NCBI GenBank assembly: GCA_905205195.1
Contig: CAJLCS010000021.1
Location: 1-32,096, forward strand
DNA: 32,096 nucleotides
Source of the DNA: an uncultured Eubacteriales bacterium
GTDB taxonomy: Bacteria; Bacillota; Clostridia; Oscillospirales; Oscillospiraceae
Reading direction: 5' to 3'
Shown here: positions 15,334 to 22,511 of the stretch, piece after piece
How positions within the stretch are numbered: position 1 is the stretch's first letter
How the letters are laid out: each line of letters opens with the position of its first letter
The notes under the pieces: generated by a model
The model's input: only the letters and a program-made list of their open reading frames with translations
Database searches by the model: none
What the model was told of the DNA's origin: nothing
Program-made: the position numbers and the translations under genes

Positions 15334-17048
15334 GATACGCTCGCCGCCGTTCCCATTTGGATTTCCGCGATTTCCCGGTATTCCGGGCAAGTTTCCATCA
15401 GCGTCTCGTGGGTGCCCTCGCCCAGCACCACGCCGTCGGACAGCACCAGAATCAGATCCGCGTGGCGCAGGGAGCTGATCCGCTGGGCCACCAGCACGGT
15501 GGTGGTGTTCCGGTGGTGCCGCCGCAGGGCGCGGCGGAGGTTGGCGTCGGTGCGGTAGTCCAGCGCCGAGGAGGCGTCATCCAGAATGAGAATTTCCGGA
15601 TCGGCGGCAAGGGCACGGCCGATGAGCAGCCGCTGCTTCTGTCCGCCGGAGAGATTGTTGCCCCGGACCATGACCTCGGCGTCCATGCCGCCTTCCTTGG
15701 CGGCGATGAAGTCCGCCTGGGCGTCGGCGGCGGCCCGATCCAGCGCTTCTTCATCCAGCGGCCGGAAGAACCGGAGGTTGCCGCCGATGGTGCCCTCCAT
15801 GACAAAGTCGTTCTGGAAGACGATGCCGAACTTTTTCCGCAGCTCCCCGGCGGGAATGGTGCGGATGTCCCGGCCGTCCAGGAGAATCCGGCCGCTGTCC
15901 GCGTCATACAGCCGCAGCAGCAGGTTCAGCACCGTGGATTTTCCCGCGCCGGTGGGGCCGAGAATGCCCAGCGTCTGGCCGTGCTCCAGCCGGAAGGACA
16001 GGTGCTGCAAATTGGCGCCGATGCCGGTGTAGGAGAAGGAGACGTCCTGAAATTCGATGTGGGCCGGGGCGGGGGCTGCCGGTTCCGGCGGCAGCACCGC
16101 CAGATCCTCCGGGGTTTTCAGGGCGGCGGCTACCCGCCGGGCGCTGGCTTCGCCCTTGGACCACATGACGAAAATCCGGGTAATGCCCAGCATGGCGTTG
16201 AGAATCATGGTAAAATACTGCAAAAATGCCACAATCACGCCGCTTTTGCAGGCACCGCCGTTGACGCGGTAGGCGCCGACCACCACCACCACGGTCAGGC
16301 CGAGATTCAGCACCAGACTGGCGGTGGGGTTGGTGATGGCGGTAATCAGCCCCGCCTTCTGGTCCACGGCGGTCAGCTCGTCGTTCACCGCCCGGAACCG
16401 GCCCTTTTCGTAGTCGGTTTTGCTCAGGGCCTTGATGACCCGGATGCCGGTGATGTTCTCCTGCACCACCCGGACCACCTTGTCCAGCACGGACTGCTGG
16501 CGGGTGTAGAGGGGCAGGCTGCACTTGGTGACGGCATACACCACGATGCCGATCAGCGGCAGCATGGCAATGAGCACCAGCGCCAGCGGGGCGTCCATGC
16601 CCAGCATCATGGCCACGCCGCCGATGAGCAGAATCGGCGCCCGGATGCCCAGACGCTGGGTCCGGGCCAGCAGCTGATTGATGTTGTAGGTGTCGCTGGT
16701 GAGCCGGGATTCGGCGGAGGAGACGGTCAGCGCGTCCATCTGCCGGGCGGACAGCCCTTCCAGCCGGGCGAACAGATCGTGGCGCAGGGCGAGGGTGATT
16801 TTTCCGGAGCTGACGGCGGACATCCGGTTGGCAAGGATGTTCAGCGCCAGACAGCCCGCCGCGCAGAGCACCATCAGCAGGCCGTAGATGTAAATTTCCC
16901 GCTGCGCGCCGGCGGGGACCTTCACGTCCAGAATCAGCTCCATCAAATAGGGGATCAGCAGCTCCAGCGCCGCGCCGGTGAGCTTGATGAACATGGCCAG
17001 CAGGATATAGCCCATATAGGGCCGGATGTAGGACCAGATGCCTTTCAA
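15330..17048 (-). CDS. ABC exporter subunit with degenerate Walker B (heterodimer partner B), TTG start
   Basis: The 572-residue half-transporter has six membrane helices in the first 310 residues or so and an ATPase domain with Walker A GPTGAGKST (364-372) and canonical LSGGQ (466-470). The catalytic Glu after Walker B is Asp491 (ILILDDASS), and the switch His is Gln522 (VAQRIS). This fits the inactive-site half of a heterodimeric exporter with the downstream subunit. I place the start at TTG 17046-17048, one base after the marR stop, because GGAGG lies nine bases upstream and the protein then begins MKGIWSYIRPY. A GTG ten codons upstream inside marR is the alternative. Confidence 0.93.
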   Translation of the reverse strand: MKGIWSYIRPYMGYILLAMFIKLTGAALELLIPYLMELILDVKVPAGAQREIYIYGLLMVLCAAGCLALNILANRMSAVSSGKITLALRHDLFARLEGLSARQMDALTVSSAESRLTSDTYNINQLLARTQRLGIRAPILLIGGVAMMLGMDAPLALVLIAMLPLIGIVVYAVTKCSLPLYTRQQSVLDKVVRVVQENITGIRVIKALSKTDYEKGRFRAVNDELTAVDQKAGLITAITNPTASLVLNLGLTVVVVVGAYRVNGGACKSGVIVAFLQYFTMILNAMLGITRIFVMWSKGEASARRVAAALKTPEDLAVLPPEPAAPAPAHIEFQDVSFSYTGIGANLQHLSFRLEHGQTLGILGPTGAGKSTVLNLLLRLYDADSGRILLDGRDIRTIPAGELRKKFGIVFQNDFVMEGTIGGNLRFFRPLDEEALDRAAADAQADFIAAKEGGMDAEVMVRGNNLSGGQKQRLLIGRALAADPEILILDDASSALDYRTDANLRRALRRHHRNTTTVLVAQRISSLRHADLILVLSDGVVLGEGTHETLMETCPEYREIAEIQMGTAASVS

Positions 17049-17049
17049 C

Positions 17050-17478
17050 TCAACGCGCCTCCATCCATTCGGCGGCACGGCGCTTCAGCCTGCCGATCAG
17101 ATCGGCCAGCTGCTCAAATTCCGCCTCCGTCAGATCCTGGGTCAGCCGACTGCTCCATTGGGTGTACATTTCCTCGATGACGGGAATCAGGCTTTCCGCC
17201 TTGGGCGTCAGATACAGCTGCATCATCCGCTTGTCGTCCTCCGACGGGGTGCGGGCGAGGAAGCCGTTTTCCTCCAGAAAGGCCACCTGCCGGGCCACGT
17301 TGCTTTTGTCGAAGCAGATCATCCGGGCCAGCTTATCCTGGGAGAGGCCCGGGTGATGGTGGATGGCGGTGAGATAACCGGCGTGGCAGGACTTGAGACC
17401 GTAGGGCGCCAGATAGTCGCTGCGGAACTGGTTGGAGCAGCGGGAAATCTGCATGATGTCGCGGGTGATGCGGGACAT
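17050..17478 (-). CDS. MarR-family transcriptional regulator, probable repressor of the ABC exporter operon
   Basis: The 142-residue protein has the winged-helix MarR layout: dimer helix at the N-terminus, YGLKSCHAGYLTAI and PGLSQDKLARMICFDKSNVARQVAFLEENGFL as the helix-turn-helix region (about 40-80), the wing with RTPSEDDKRMMQLYLT (Asp-x-Arg is typical), and a C-terminal dimer helix. It is first in an operon with two ABC subunits and has a palindrome beside its -10 box, so it likely represses the operon and itself until a ligand, perhaps the exported drug, is bound. The start at 17478 has AAGGAGG seven bases upstream; the GTG/ATG codons further upstream lie within the operator. Confidence 0.92.
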   Translation of the reverse strand: MSRITRDIMQISRCSNQFRSDYLAPYGLKSCHAGYLTAIHHHPGLSQDKLARMICFDKSNVARQVAFLEENGFLARTPSEDDKRMMQLYLTPKAESLIPVIEEMYTQWSSRLTQDLTEAEFEQLADLIGRLKRRAAEWMEAR

Positions 17479-17498
17479 GGCGGTTCCTCCTTCTAATC

Positions 17499-17512
17499 GT
17501 TGCGTTCGCAAC
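17499..17512. promoter_or_regulatory. Candidate MarR operator palindrome
   Basis: GTTGCG and CGCAAC form a perfect inverted repeat with a two-base centre. It starts one base downstream of the -10 box of the marR promoter and so covers the transcription start. That is the usual place for an autorepressor site. Confidence 0.7.
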
Positions 17513-17513
17513 T

Positions 17514-17542
17514 ATCTTAACACAAAGAACGTCCCTTGTAAA
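17514..17542 (-). promoter_or_regulatory. Promoter of the marR-ABC-ABC operon
   Basis: On the minus strand TTTACA (17537-17542) and TAAGAT (17514-17519) are spaced by 17 bases, about 36 bases upstream of the marR ATG. Confidence 0.8.
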
Positions 17543-17561
17543 GCCTCCGGGGCAAAAAAGA

Positions 17562-17590
17562 TTGCATCCGGGAAAAGGCTGTGATATGAT
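17562..17590 (+). promoter_or_regulatory. Promoter of the lipoprotein peptidase gene
   Basis: TTGCAT (17562-17567) and TATGAT (17585-17590) are 17 bases apart. It is divergent from the marR promoter, with about 20 bases between their -35 boxes. Confidence 0.8.
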
Positions 17591-17621
17591 AGAGAAAAAG
17601 AGAATTTCCGGAGGAAAGGTT

Positions 17622-19196
17622 ATGAAAAAATCCGCACTTTCGCTGCTTTGCCTGGTGCTGGCGCTGCTGCTGACCGGCTGCGGCCTGTCGGAGGACGCTG
17701 CCCGGGATGTGGTCCGGCGGCTCCGCTACGGCAGTCTGCCGGTGTATTCCTATGCCCGCATGATCTACACCCGGCCCGATCTGGACGCCGTGGCGGACCA
17801 GCTGGAGAAAAGCTGCGCCGCGGCCGCCGGGGACGAGGTGGAGGCGGTGATGGAGCAGGTTTACGCCTTCTTTCAGCTTTACGCCGACTACCAGACCAAC
17901 ACCAATCTGGCCATGCTGCACTATCACCACGATTTGTCGGACTCCTACTGGGAGGAGGAGTATACCTTCTGCAACGAAAATGCCGCCACCCTCAGCGCGT
18001 CGGCAGAGCAGCTCTACCGGGCGCTGGCCAAGTCGCCCTGCCGGGCGGAGCTGGATCAGGAGCAGTATTTCGGCCCGGGCTTTCTGGATGCCTACGAGTC
18101 GGAGTCGGTGTGGGACGAGACGTTTGTGGCCCTGTCCGAGCAGGAGGCCCAGCTTCAGAACCGGTATTACGACCTGTCCGCCGGAGAGGACACCCAGGCT
18201 ATGGCGGAGCTGCTGGCCCAGCTGGTGCAGATGCGCCGCGAACAGGCGGCCCAGGTTGGATACGATAGTTATGTAAATCTTGCCTACGATCTGTACTATG
18301 AACGGGACTATACCCCGGCCCAGATCGACGATTATTTTGCAGACATTGCCGCAGTCTTGACGCCCACCTACCGGGAGCTGCTTTCCTCTCCGGTGTGGCA
18401 GCTGGGGCTGACGCCCTGCAGCGCCGCCGAGGCGCTGGATTTTGTCCGGGACTGTGCCGGAACCATGGGCGGCGCGGTGGAGGAGTCGTTTTATGTGCTG
18501 GAAAAGGGCGGCCTGTACGACATTACCTACAGCGCCCGGAAATACGACGCGTCCTACGAGATTTACCTCGGCAGCTACGGCGAACCTTTCCTTTTTGTCA
18601 ATCCGGAGGGGCTGCTCTACGATAAGCTGCGGCTTTCCCACGAATTCGGCCATTTTGCCAACGATTATCTCTGCGGCGGCAGCGTCAGCAGCATCGACGT
18701 GGCGGAGATCATGTCCCAGGGCATGGAGTACCTGAGCCTGTTCTACGGCTCCGGCACGGCGGATCTGGAAAAACTCAAGCTGGCAGACACCCTCTGCACC
18801 TTCGTGGAGCAGGCGGCCTACGGGGCCTTCGAGCAGGCCCTTTACGAGCTGCCGGAGGAGGAGCTGACGGCGGCGGGCATTACGGACCTGTACACCCGGA
18901 CGGCGGCGGCCTACGGGCTGGAGACGGCGCCCCAGGATTTCACCTACATCACCCATCTGTACACCAATCCCATGTACATCGTCAGCTATGTGGTCAGCTG
19001 CGACGCGGCGCTGCAGCTTTATGAGCGGGAGCGGGCGTCCTCCGGCGCGGGCCTTGCCAAATACGAGGAAATCCTCACCACCGAGGAAACCAGCCTGATG
19101 GCCTTCCTGTCGTCGGCGGGGCTGGAAAGCCCCTTCGCGGAGGGCCGGCTGGAAACGGTCCGGACGCTGGCGGATACGGTGCTGGCGGATTCCTAA
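17622..19196 (+). CDS. Lipoprotein zinc metallopeptidase, M3 (oligoendopeptidase F)-like
   Basis: The 524-residue protein starts with a lipoprotein signal: two lysines, a hydrophobic run and lipobox LTGC with the lipidated Cys at 20, so it should be anchored outside the membrane. The zinc site is HEFGH at 340-344 with a downstream Glu in DVAEIMSQGMEY (Glu362 or nearby), matching the M3 peptidase pattern. All-helical sequence around it, including TNPMYIVSYVVS near 450, also resembles the M3/PepF family. Most PepF enzymes are cytoplasmic, so the extracytoplasmic form suggests cleavage of imported or secreted peptides. The RBS is GGAGGAAAGG. Its stop overlaps the facing gene by four bases. Confidence 0.88.
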   Translation: MKKSALSLLCLVLALLLTGCGLSEDAARDVVRRLRYGSLPVYSYARMIYTRPDLDAVADQLEKSCAAAAGDEVEAVMEQVYAFFQLYADYQTNTNLAMLHYHHDLSDSYWEEEYTFCNENAATLSASAEQLYRALAKSPCRAELDQEQYFGPGFLDAYESESVWDETFVALSEQEAQLQNRYYDLSAGEDTQAMAELLAQLVQMRREQAAQVGYDSYVNLAYDLYYERDYTPAQIDDYFADIAAVLTPTYRELLSSPVWQLGLTPCSAAEALDFVRDCAGTMGGAVEESFYVLEKGGLYDITYSARKYDASYEIYLGSYGEPFLFVNPEGLLYDKLRLSHEFGHFANDYLCGGSVSSIDVAEIMSQGMEYLSLFYGSGTADLEKLKLADTLCTFVEQAAYGAFEQALYELPEEELTAAGITDLYTRTAAAYGLETAPQDFTYITHLYTNPMYIVSYVVSCDAALQLYERERASSGAGLAKYEEILTTEETSLMAFLSSAGLESPFAEGRLETVRTLADTVLADS

Positions 19197-20083
19197 TCGC
19201 CGTTCCACTGCCAGCGGCGGCCGTCCCGGCTGTAGACCAGGCCGATGCTGGCGTTTTTGTCGAAATCCACCGATTCGTCTGCCGGGCCGGAGCCGTGGAA
19301 CACCATAACGTACATGGGCTCCCCGCAGAGCGCCGACACGTCCAGCGCCGCCCCGGCGGTGATCCGCCCTCTGGCCCAGGGCCACCGGTCCTGCCCCAAC
19401 GTCAGCACACCTTCGTCGGTCCAGCGGCGCAGATCCGGCGACCGGCGGACGCCGATGCCGTTTTCCGGCGCGTGGAGCATGACGTAGTCGCTGCCCCGGC
19501 GGAAAATGCAGACGTTCTCCCCGCCGTCCATGTGCCCGGCAAATTCCCAGGTCACCAGATCCCGGGACCGGGCGGCGCTGACGCCGTTCTGCTTGAAAAA
19601 GCACCACCACAGCCCCTTTTCCGCCGGGTCCTCCGCCAGATAGGGGTCGATCATTCGCCCCATGTCCCCGGGCGGAACCGCTTGGCCCTTCACCCGGAGC
19701 AGCCGGGGCGGCGAGAAGGTTTCCAGATCGTCGCTTTCCATGACGAACAGCCTGGCCCGGTCGTTGGCGTACTTTTCCCCATTTTCCCGGGGGTAGGTTT
19801 GCAGGCACAGCACATACCGGCCGCCGAACCGGATGACGTTGCCGGGGCTGGAGTAATTGCAGGTCTTGTCCCGGGGCGTCAGCGGCCGGGGCACCGTCCA
19901 GTCGGTCAGATCCCGGCTGGTGGACTTGGCCAGCCGGAGATAGGGGCCGCCGGGGATGTTCTCCACCAGCGTGAAAAACAGATGGAACCGGGTTCCGTCG
20001 TGGTAAAGCGCCGGGTCCCGGTAGGCGGTGTGTTCGTCCCCACGGAAAATCAGCGGGGACCGGGCAAGCGTCACATCCAGCAT
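19193..20083 (-). CDS. Five-bladed beta-propeller glycosidase-like protein (GH43/GH32 superfamily)
   Basis: The 296-residue protein has no signal peptide. It opens with HTAYRDPALYHDGTRFHLFFT, the typical first blade of GH43/GH32 propellers, where the Asp (residue 23) is the usual first acidic catalytic residue. RMIDPYLAEDP supplies another Asp, while repeated blade motifs such as WWCFFK, SRDLVTWEF and SPDLRRWTDEG follow. The last carry the S-x-D-L-x-x-W signature of such propellers. It may hydrolyse or bind intracellular oligosaccharides, but the exact family and substrate cannot be told by eye. The RBS is AAAGGAG eight bases before ATG. Its end overlaps the peptidase gene by four bases, tail to tail. 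Confidence 0.82.
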   Translation of the reverse strand: MLDVTLARSPLIFRGDEHTAYRDPALYHDGTRFHLFFTLVENIPGGPYLRLAKSTSRDLTDWTVPRPLTPRDKTCNYSSPGNVIRFGGRYVLCLQTYPRENGEKYANDRARLFVMESDDLETFSPPRLLRVKGQAVPPGDMGRMIDPYLAEDPAEKGLWWCFFKQNGVSAARSRDLVTWEFAGHMDGGENVCIFRRGSDYVMLHAPENGIGVRRSPDLRRWTDEGVLTLGQDRWPWARGRITAGAALDVSALCGEPMYVMVFHGSGPADESVDFDKNASIGLVYSRDGRRWQWNGD

Positions 20084-20112
20084 GGTCGTGTCTCCTTTTA
20101 AGTTAAGAAAAT

Positions 20113-20136
20113 GCCCTTGCGTTTTACGGCAGGGGC
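20113..20136 (-). terminator. Terminator of the small membrane-protein gene
   Basis: On the minus strand GCCCCTGC pairs with GCAAGGGC (one wobble) around an eight-base loop, then ATTTTCTT. It follows the stop at 20143 by seven bases. Confidence 0.65.
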
Positions 20137-20142
20137 GAATTG

Positions 20143-20535
20143 TCAGCGTTTTTTGGCGGCTTTGGCGGCGCAGATCATCAGCACGGCCCACAGGAACAGG
20201 CTCACGGCCCAGTACCGGCTGCACACCATGGGCGCGCTGACCACCACCAGAATGCCGTAGAGCGCATTGCCCACGGCGGTGGGGTAGGGCAGCGAGAGAA
20301 TGTTGACCACAATCATAACAAGCGAGACGCTCAGGGACGCGATGGCAAGATTGCGGACCAGCAGCGCGGTTTTCCGGCTGCCGCACCGCAGCAGCAGAAA
20401 GCCCGGCACGAAAAAGCACAGCGCCAGCAGCACCAGCAGCGCCTTGACCAGCCCCTCCGGGGCGGAAACAAAGCCGCAGGCGGCGCTCAGTGCAAACAGG
20501 CAGCTCCAGACGGCCCAGAGAAATTTACGGTTCAT
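20143..20535 (-). CDS. Small multi-pass membrane protein of unknown function
   Basis: I do not recognise this 130-residue protein. It has about four hydrophobic segments (near 7-25, 28-48, 58-80 and 95-120) and a basic tail AAKAAKKR. No motif stands out beyond the positive loop around RCGSRK. The ATG at 20535 is preceded by AAGGAG ten bases upstream, and a good divergent promoter lies further up. It is divergent from nrdR and followed by its own terminator, so it is probably transcribed alone. Confidence 0.75.
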   Translation of the reverse strand: MNRKFLWAVWSCLFALSAACGFVSAPEGLVKALLVLLALCFFVPGFLLLRCGSRKTALLVRNLAIASLSVSLVMIVVNILSLPYPTAVGNALYGILVVVSAPMVCSRYWAVSLFLWAVLMICAAKAAKKR

Positions 20536-20571
20536 AGAGGAAACGCTCCTTCCGGATTGGTCGATGGGACG

Positions 20572-20600
20572 ATTATAACCGAAACCGGCCAAAATAGCAA
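20572..20600 (-). promoter_or_regulatory. Promoter of the small membrane-protein gene
   Basis: On the minus strand TTGCTA (20595-20600) and a perfect TATAAT (20572-20577) are spaced by 17 bases. Confidence 0.78.
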
Positions 20601-20626
20601 GGGCCAATCCGCGCCGGAAAAAAAGC

Positions 20627-20655
20627 TGGACAGTGGAAGAAACCTCTGCTATAAT
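20627..20655 (+). promoter_or_regulatory. Promoter of nrdR
   Basis: TGGACA (20627-20632) and TATAAT (20650-20655) are spaced by 17 bases, about 35 bases before the nrdR ATG. Confidence 0.78.
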
Positions 20656-20689
20656 GAAAGAATCAGGAAAGGAAAGGGAGTGTTTTCCG

Positions 20690-21145
20690 ATGAAATGCCC
20701 GTTTTGCGGCGATCAGGAAAGCAAGGTTGTGGATTCCCGTCACTCTGAGGACGGCCTGAGCATTCGCCGCCGCCGGGAGTGCCTGGCCTGCCAGCGGCGC
20801 TTTACGACGTTTGAAGTGGTGGAGAGCCTGCCGGTGATTGTGGTCAAGCGGGACGGTTCCCGCCAGAGCTTCGACCGGAACAAAATCCTCAACGGCATGG
20901 TCCGGGCCTGTGAAAAGCGGCAGGTGCCCTTTGCCCGGCTGGAGGCCATCGCCACGGAAATCGAGCAGACCCTCCAGAATTCGCTGGAGCGGGAGGTTTC
21001 CTCCGACACCATCGGCGAAATGGTCATGGCCCGGCTCAAGCCGCTGGACGAGGTGGCGTATATCCGCTTCGCGTCGGTGTACCGCCGGTTCGAGGACGTG
21101 AGCAGCTTTATGCACGAGGTCAATAAATTTCTGGAAGAAAAGTAA
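20690..21145 (+). CDS. nrdR: Transcriptional repressor NrdR
   Basis: NrdR is a nucleotide-sensing repressor of ribonucleotide reductase genes. The 151-residue protein has the standard MKCPFCG start. Its zinc ribbon uses Cys3, Cys6, Cys31 and Cys34, with SRHSEDGLSIRRRREC in between, and the ATP-cone domain spans about 49-139 with VVKRDGSRQSFDRNKI. The start at 20690 gives this canonical N-terminus and has GGAAAGGGAG upstream. In the window it controls nothing obvious, as no nrd genes are present; its targets must be elsewhere. It is followed after 24 bases by the SdpI-like gene, with which it may share a transcript. Confidence 0.97.
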   Translation: MKCPFCGDQESKVVDSRHSEDGLSIRRRRECLACQRRFTTFEVVESLPVIVVKRDGSRQSFDRNKILNGMVRACEKRQVPFARLEAIATEIEQTLQNSLEREVSSDTIGEMVMARLKPLDEVAYIRFASVYRRFEDVSSFMHEVNKFLEEK

Positions 21146-21169
21146 CATTGCAAAAGGAGCGGCGAAACC

Positions 21170-21634
21170 ATGGAAGCACTGAAATCACTGCTGAGTGAGT
21201 TTGATCCGGCGGCGCTGATGCCCAAGCTGGACACCGTTTTGGGAAAAATTGAGCTGATTGCCCGGCTGGCGGTGCTGATCGGCCCGCTGGTGCTGCTGGT
21301 GCTGGGGCTGTTGTACCTGTTTCTGGCCCCGAAGGAGGCCAATCACAGCTTCGGCTACCGGTGCTATTTCGGCATGGGCAGCGTGGAGGCGTGGCAGTTT
21401 GCCCAGCGGATCGGCGGCCTGGTGTGGGCGGCGCTGGGCTTTACGCTGACGGTGGTCATGCTGCTGATCGTCAGCCGGTACCGGAAGATGCAGGCTGACG
21501 CCATGATTCTCTCGGCGCTGCACTGTATCCTGTGGGAAATCGGGCTGGTGCTGGTCAGCCGGATCGGGGTGGATGCGGTGCTGATGCGGTTTTTCGACAA
21601 GGACGGCAACCGCCGCCCCGGAAAAAAGAAATAA
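21170..21634 (+). CDS. SdpI/YhfL-like membrane protein
   Basis: The 154-residue protein has an amphipathic N-terminal stretch, then hydrophobic segments near 32-52, 84-102 and 110-130. The segment FGYRCYFGMGSVEAWQFAQRIGG resembles the G-Y-R-T-x-x-S-M-x-S-x-x-x-W-x-x-A-x-R pattern of the SdpI C-terminal domain family. SdpI itself gives immunity to the SDP toxin in Bacillus, but most relatives are uncharacterised, so no immunity role should be read from this. The RBS is AAAAGGAG. It sits behind nrdR and before a strong terminator. Confidence 0.7.
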   Translation: MEALKSLLSEFDPAALMPKLDTVLGKIELIARLAVLIGPLVLLVLGLLYLFLAPKEANHSFGYRCYFGMGSVEAWQFAQRIGGLVWAALGFTLTVVMLLIVSRYRKMQADAMILSALHCILWEIGLVLVSRIGVDAVLMRFFDKDGNRRPGKKK

Positions 21635-21640
21635 TACCAC

Positions 21641-21678
21641 AAAAAAGGAGCGTATCGACAACGATACGCTCCTTTTTT
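21641..21678. terminator. Strong bidirectional terminator after the SdpI-like gene
   Basis: A perfect 17-bp stem (AAAAAAGGAGCGTATCG and its complement) with loop ACAA ends in TTTTTT, and has the matching A run on the left. Confidence 0.93.
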
Positions 21679-21679
21679 G

Positions 21680-21915
21680 TTACGTTTTCACGACACTGCT
21701 TGTCATCGCTGCCATGTGCCTCCGGCGGGGGTATTTCTTGTATTGACAAGAAATACCCGCAAGAAGCAACCAGAGGGGGATTGCGTTGTCGCGCTCCCGC
21801 GCGCCAAAGCCATAGCCCCCTCTGGACACCCCGCGGCGCGCTTTCCTGTCTGACAGTACAATGTTTCGGTGCGGTGGCTAGGTTTTGCGGGTACGTCGTT
21901 TCGGAGCGGCGGCTT
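21680..21915. repeat. Non-coding stretch packed with inverted repeats
   Basis: No convincing gene lies in these 236 bases between two convergent genes. They hold a 13-bp perfect stem with loop ATTG (21729-21758) and a 10-bp perfect stem CCAGAGGGGG/CCCCCTCTGG (21770-21779 with 21816-21825). Inside the latter, the minus strand folds CGCGC-GGGA-GCGCG, a stem closed by a GNRA-type loop. A small CTGTC-T-GACAG repeat lies near 21846. The order looks like a structured RNA or a repeated intergenic element rather than random sequence, but I cannot name a family. Confidence 0.6.
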
Positions 21916-22470
21916 TCAGCCCAGGGCGCGGATCGTCTCGCAGATCTGCCTGGCGCAGGCGTCGATGCCCGCTTCGGTCAGGTGGATGTGGTCGTCCGCC
22001 CGGATATAGTCGTCCGGATGGGCGGCGACGAGGGGATAGAGGTCGTCGATGAGGACACCCGCTTCCCGGAGCTTCGGCACGACGCAGGCGTTGTACCGTT
22101 CGGCGATTTCGTTGTTGTTGAGGGGGTGGCCCGGACGGACCGGCGTGGTGGTGGCGAAAATGACCGTCCCCGCCGTCTTTTGGAGGGCCTTCGCAATACG
22201 CAGGATGAAGTCGCAGTAGGTTTCCAGCGGCGTGAAGACCCCGTCGTCCCCGTGGACGCTCATGTCCCACAGGCCGTTGTTCCAGTGGACGATGTCCGCG
22301 TCCGCCAGCTCGGCGGCCCAGTCCTCCAGCACGCCGTGGAGTGTGTACTGGGCGTAGCGGCAGTTGTCGTCCGGCTGCCAGACCGTGTAGTCCGGCTCCA
22401 GCAGCGCGGCGACCTTTTTGCCGTAGCCAATCTGCCGGATGGAGTCTCCGAGAAGTACCACTTTTTTCAT
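21916..22470 (-). CDS. SGNH/GDSL-type hydrolase
   Basis: The 184-residue protein has the SGNH esterase layout: block I VVLLGDSIR with nucleophile Ser10, block III-like HWNNGLWD (Asn64/65), and the C-terminal DDHIHLTEAG, where Asp160 and His163 complete the triad. No signal peptide is present, so it is cytoplasmic. Such enzymes deacylate or deacetylate lipids, sugars or other small molecules. The gene follows the isomerase-like gene after 41 bases and is likely co-transcribed, suggesting removal of acyl groups from a sugar-type substrate; this is inference. AAAGGA precedes the ATG. Confidence 0.86.
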   Translation of the reverse strand: MKKVVLLGDSIRQIGYGKKVAALLEPDYTVWQPDDNCRYAQYTLHGVLEDWAAELADADIVHWNNGLWDMSVHGDDGVFTPLETYCDFILRIAKALQKTAGTVIFATTTPVRPGHPLNNNEIAERYNACVVPKLREAGVLIDDLYPLVAAHPDDYIRADDHIHLTEAGIDACARQICETIRALG

Positions 22471-22511
22471 GTAGGTGATTCCTTTCCAATGTTATCGCGT
22501 CAAAAGCGGGC

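Noticed and set aside
21555..21749. 64-codon minus-strand frame across the terminator and the inverted-repeat stretch
   Set aside because: It has a TTG-type start inside a hairpin, runs through a strong terminator and has no RBS. It was not called a gene.
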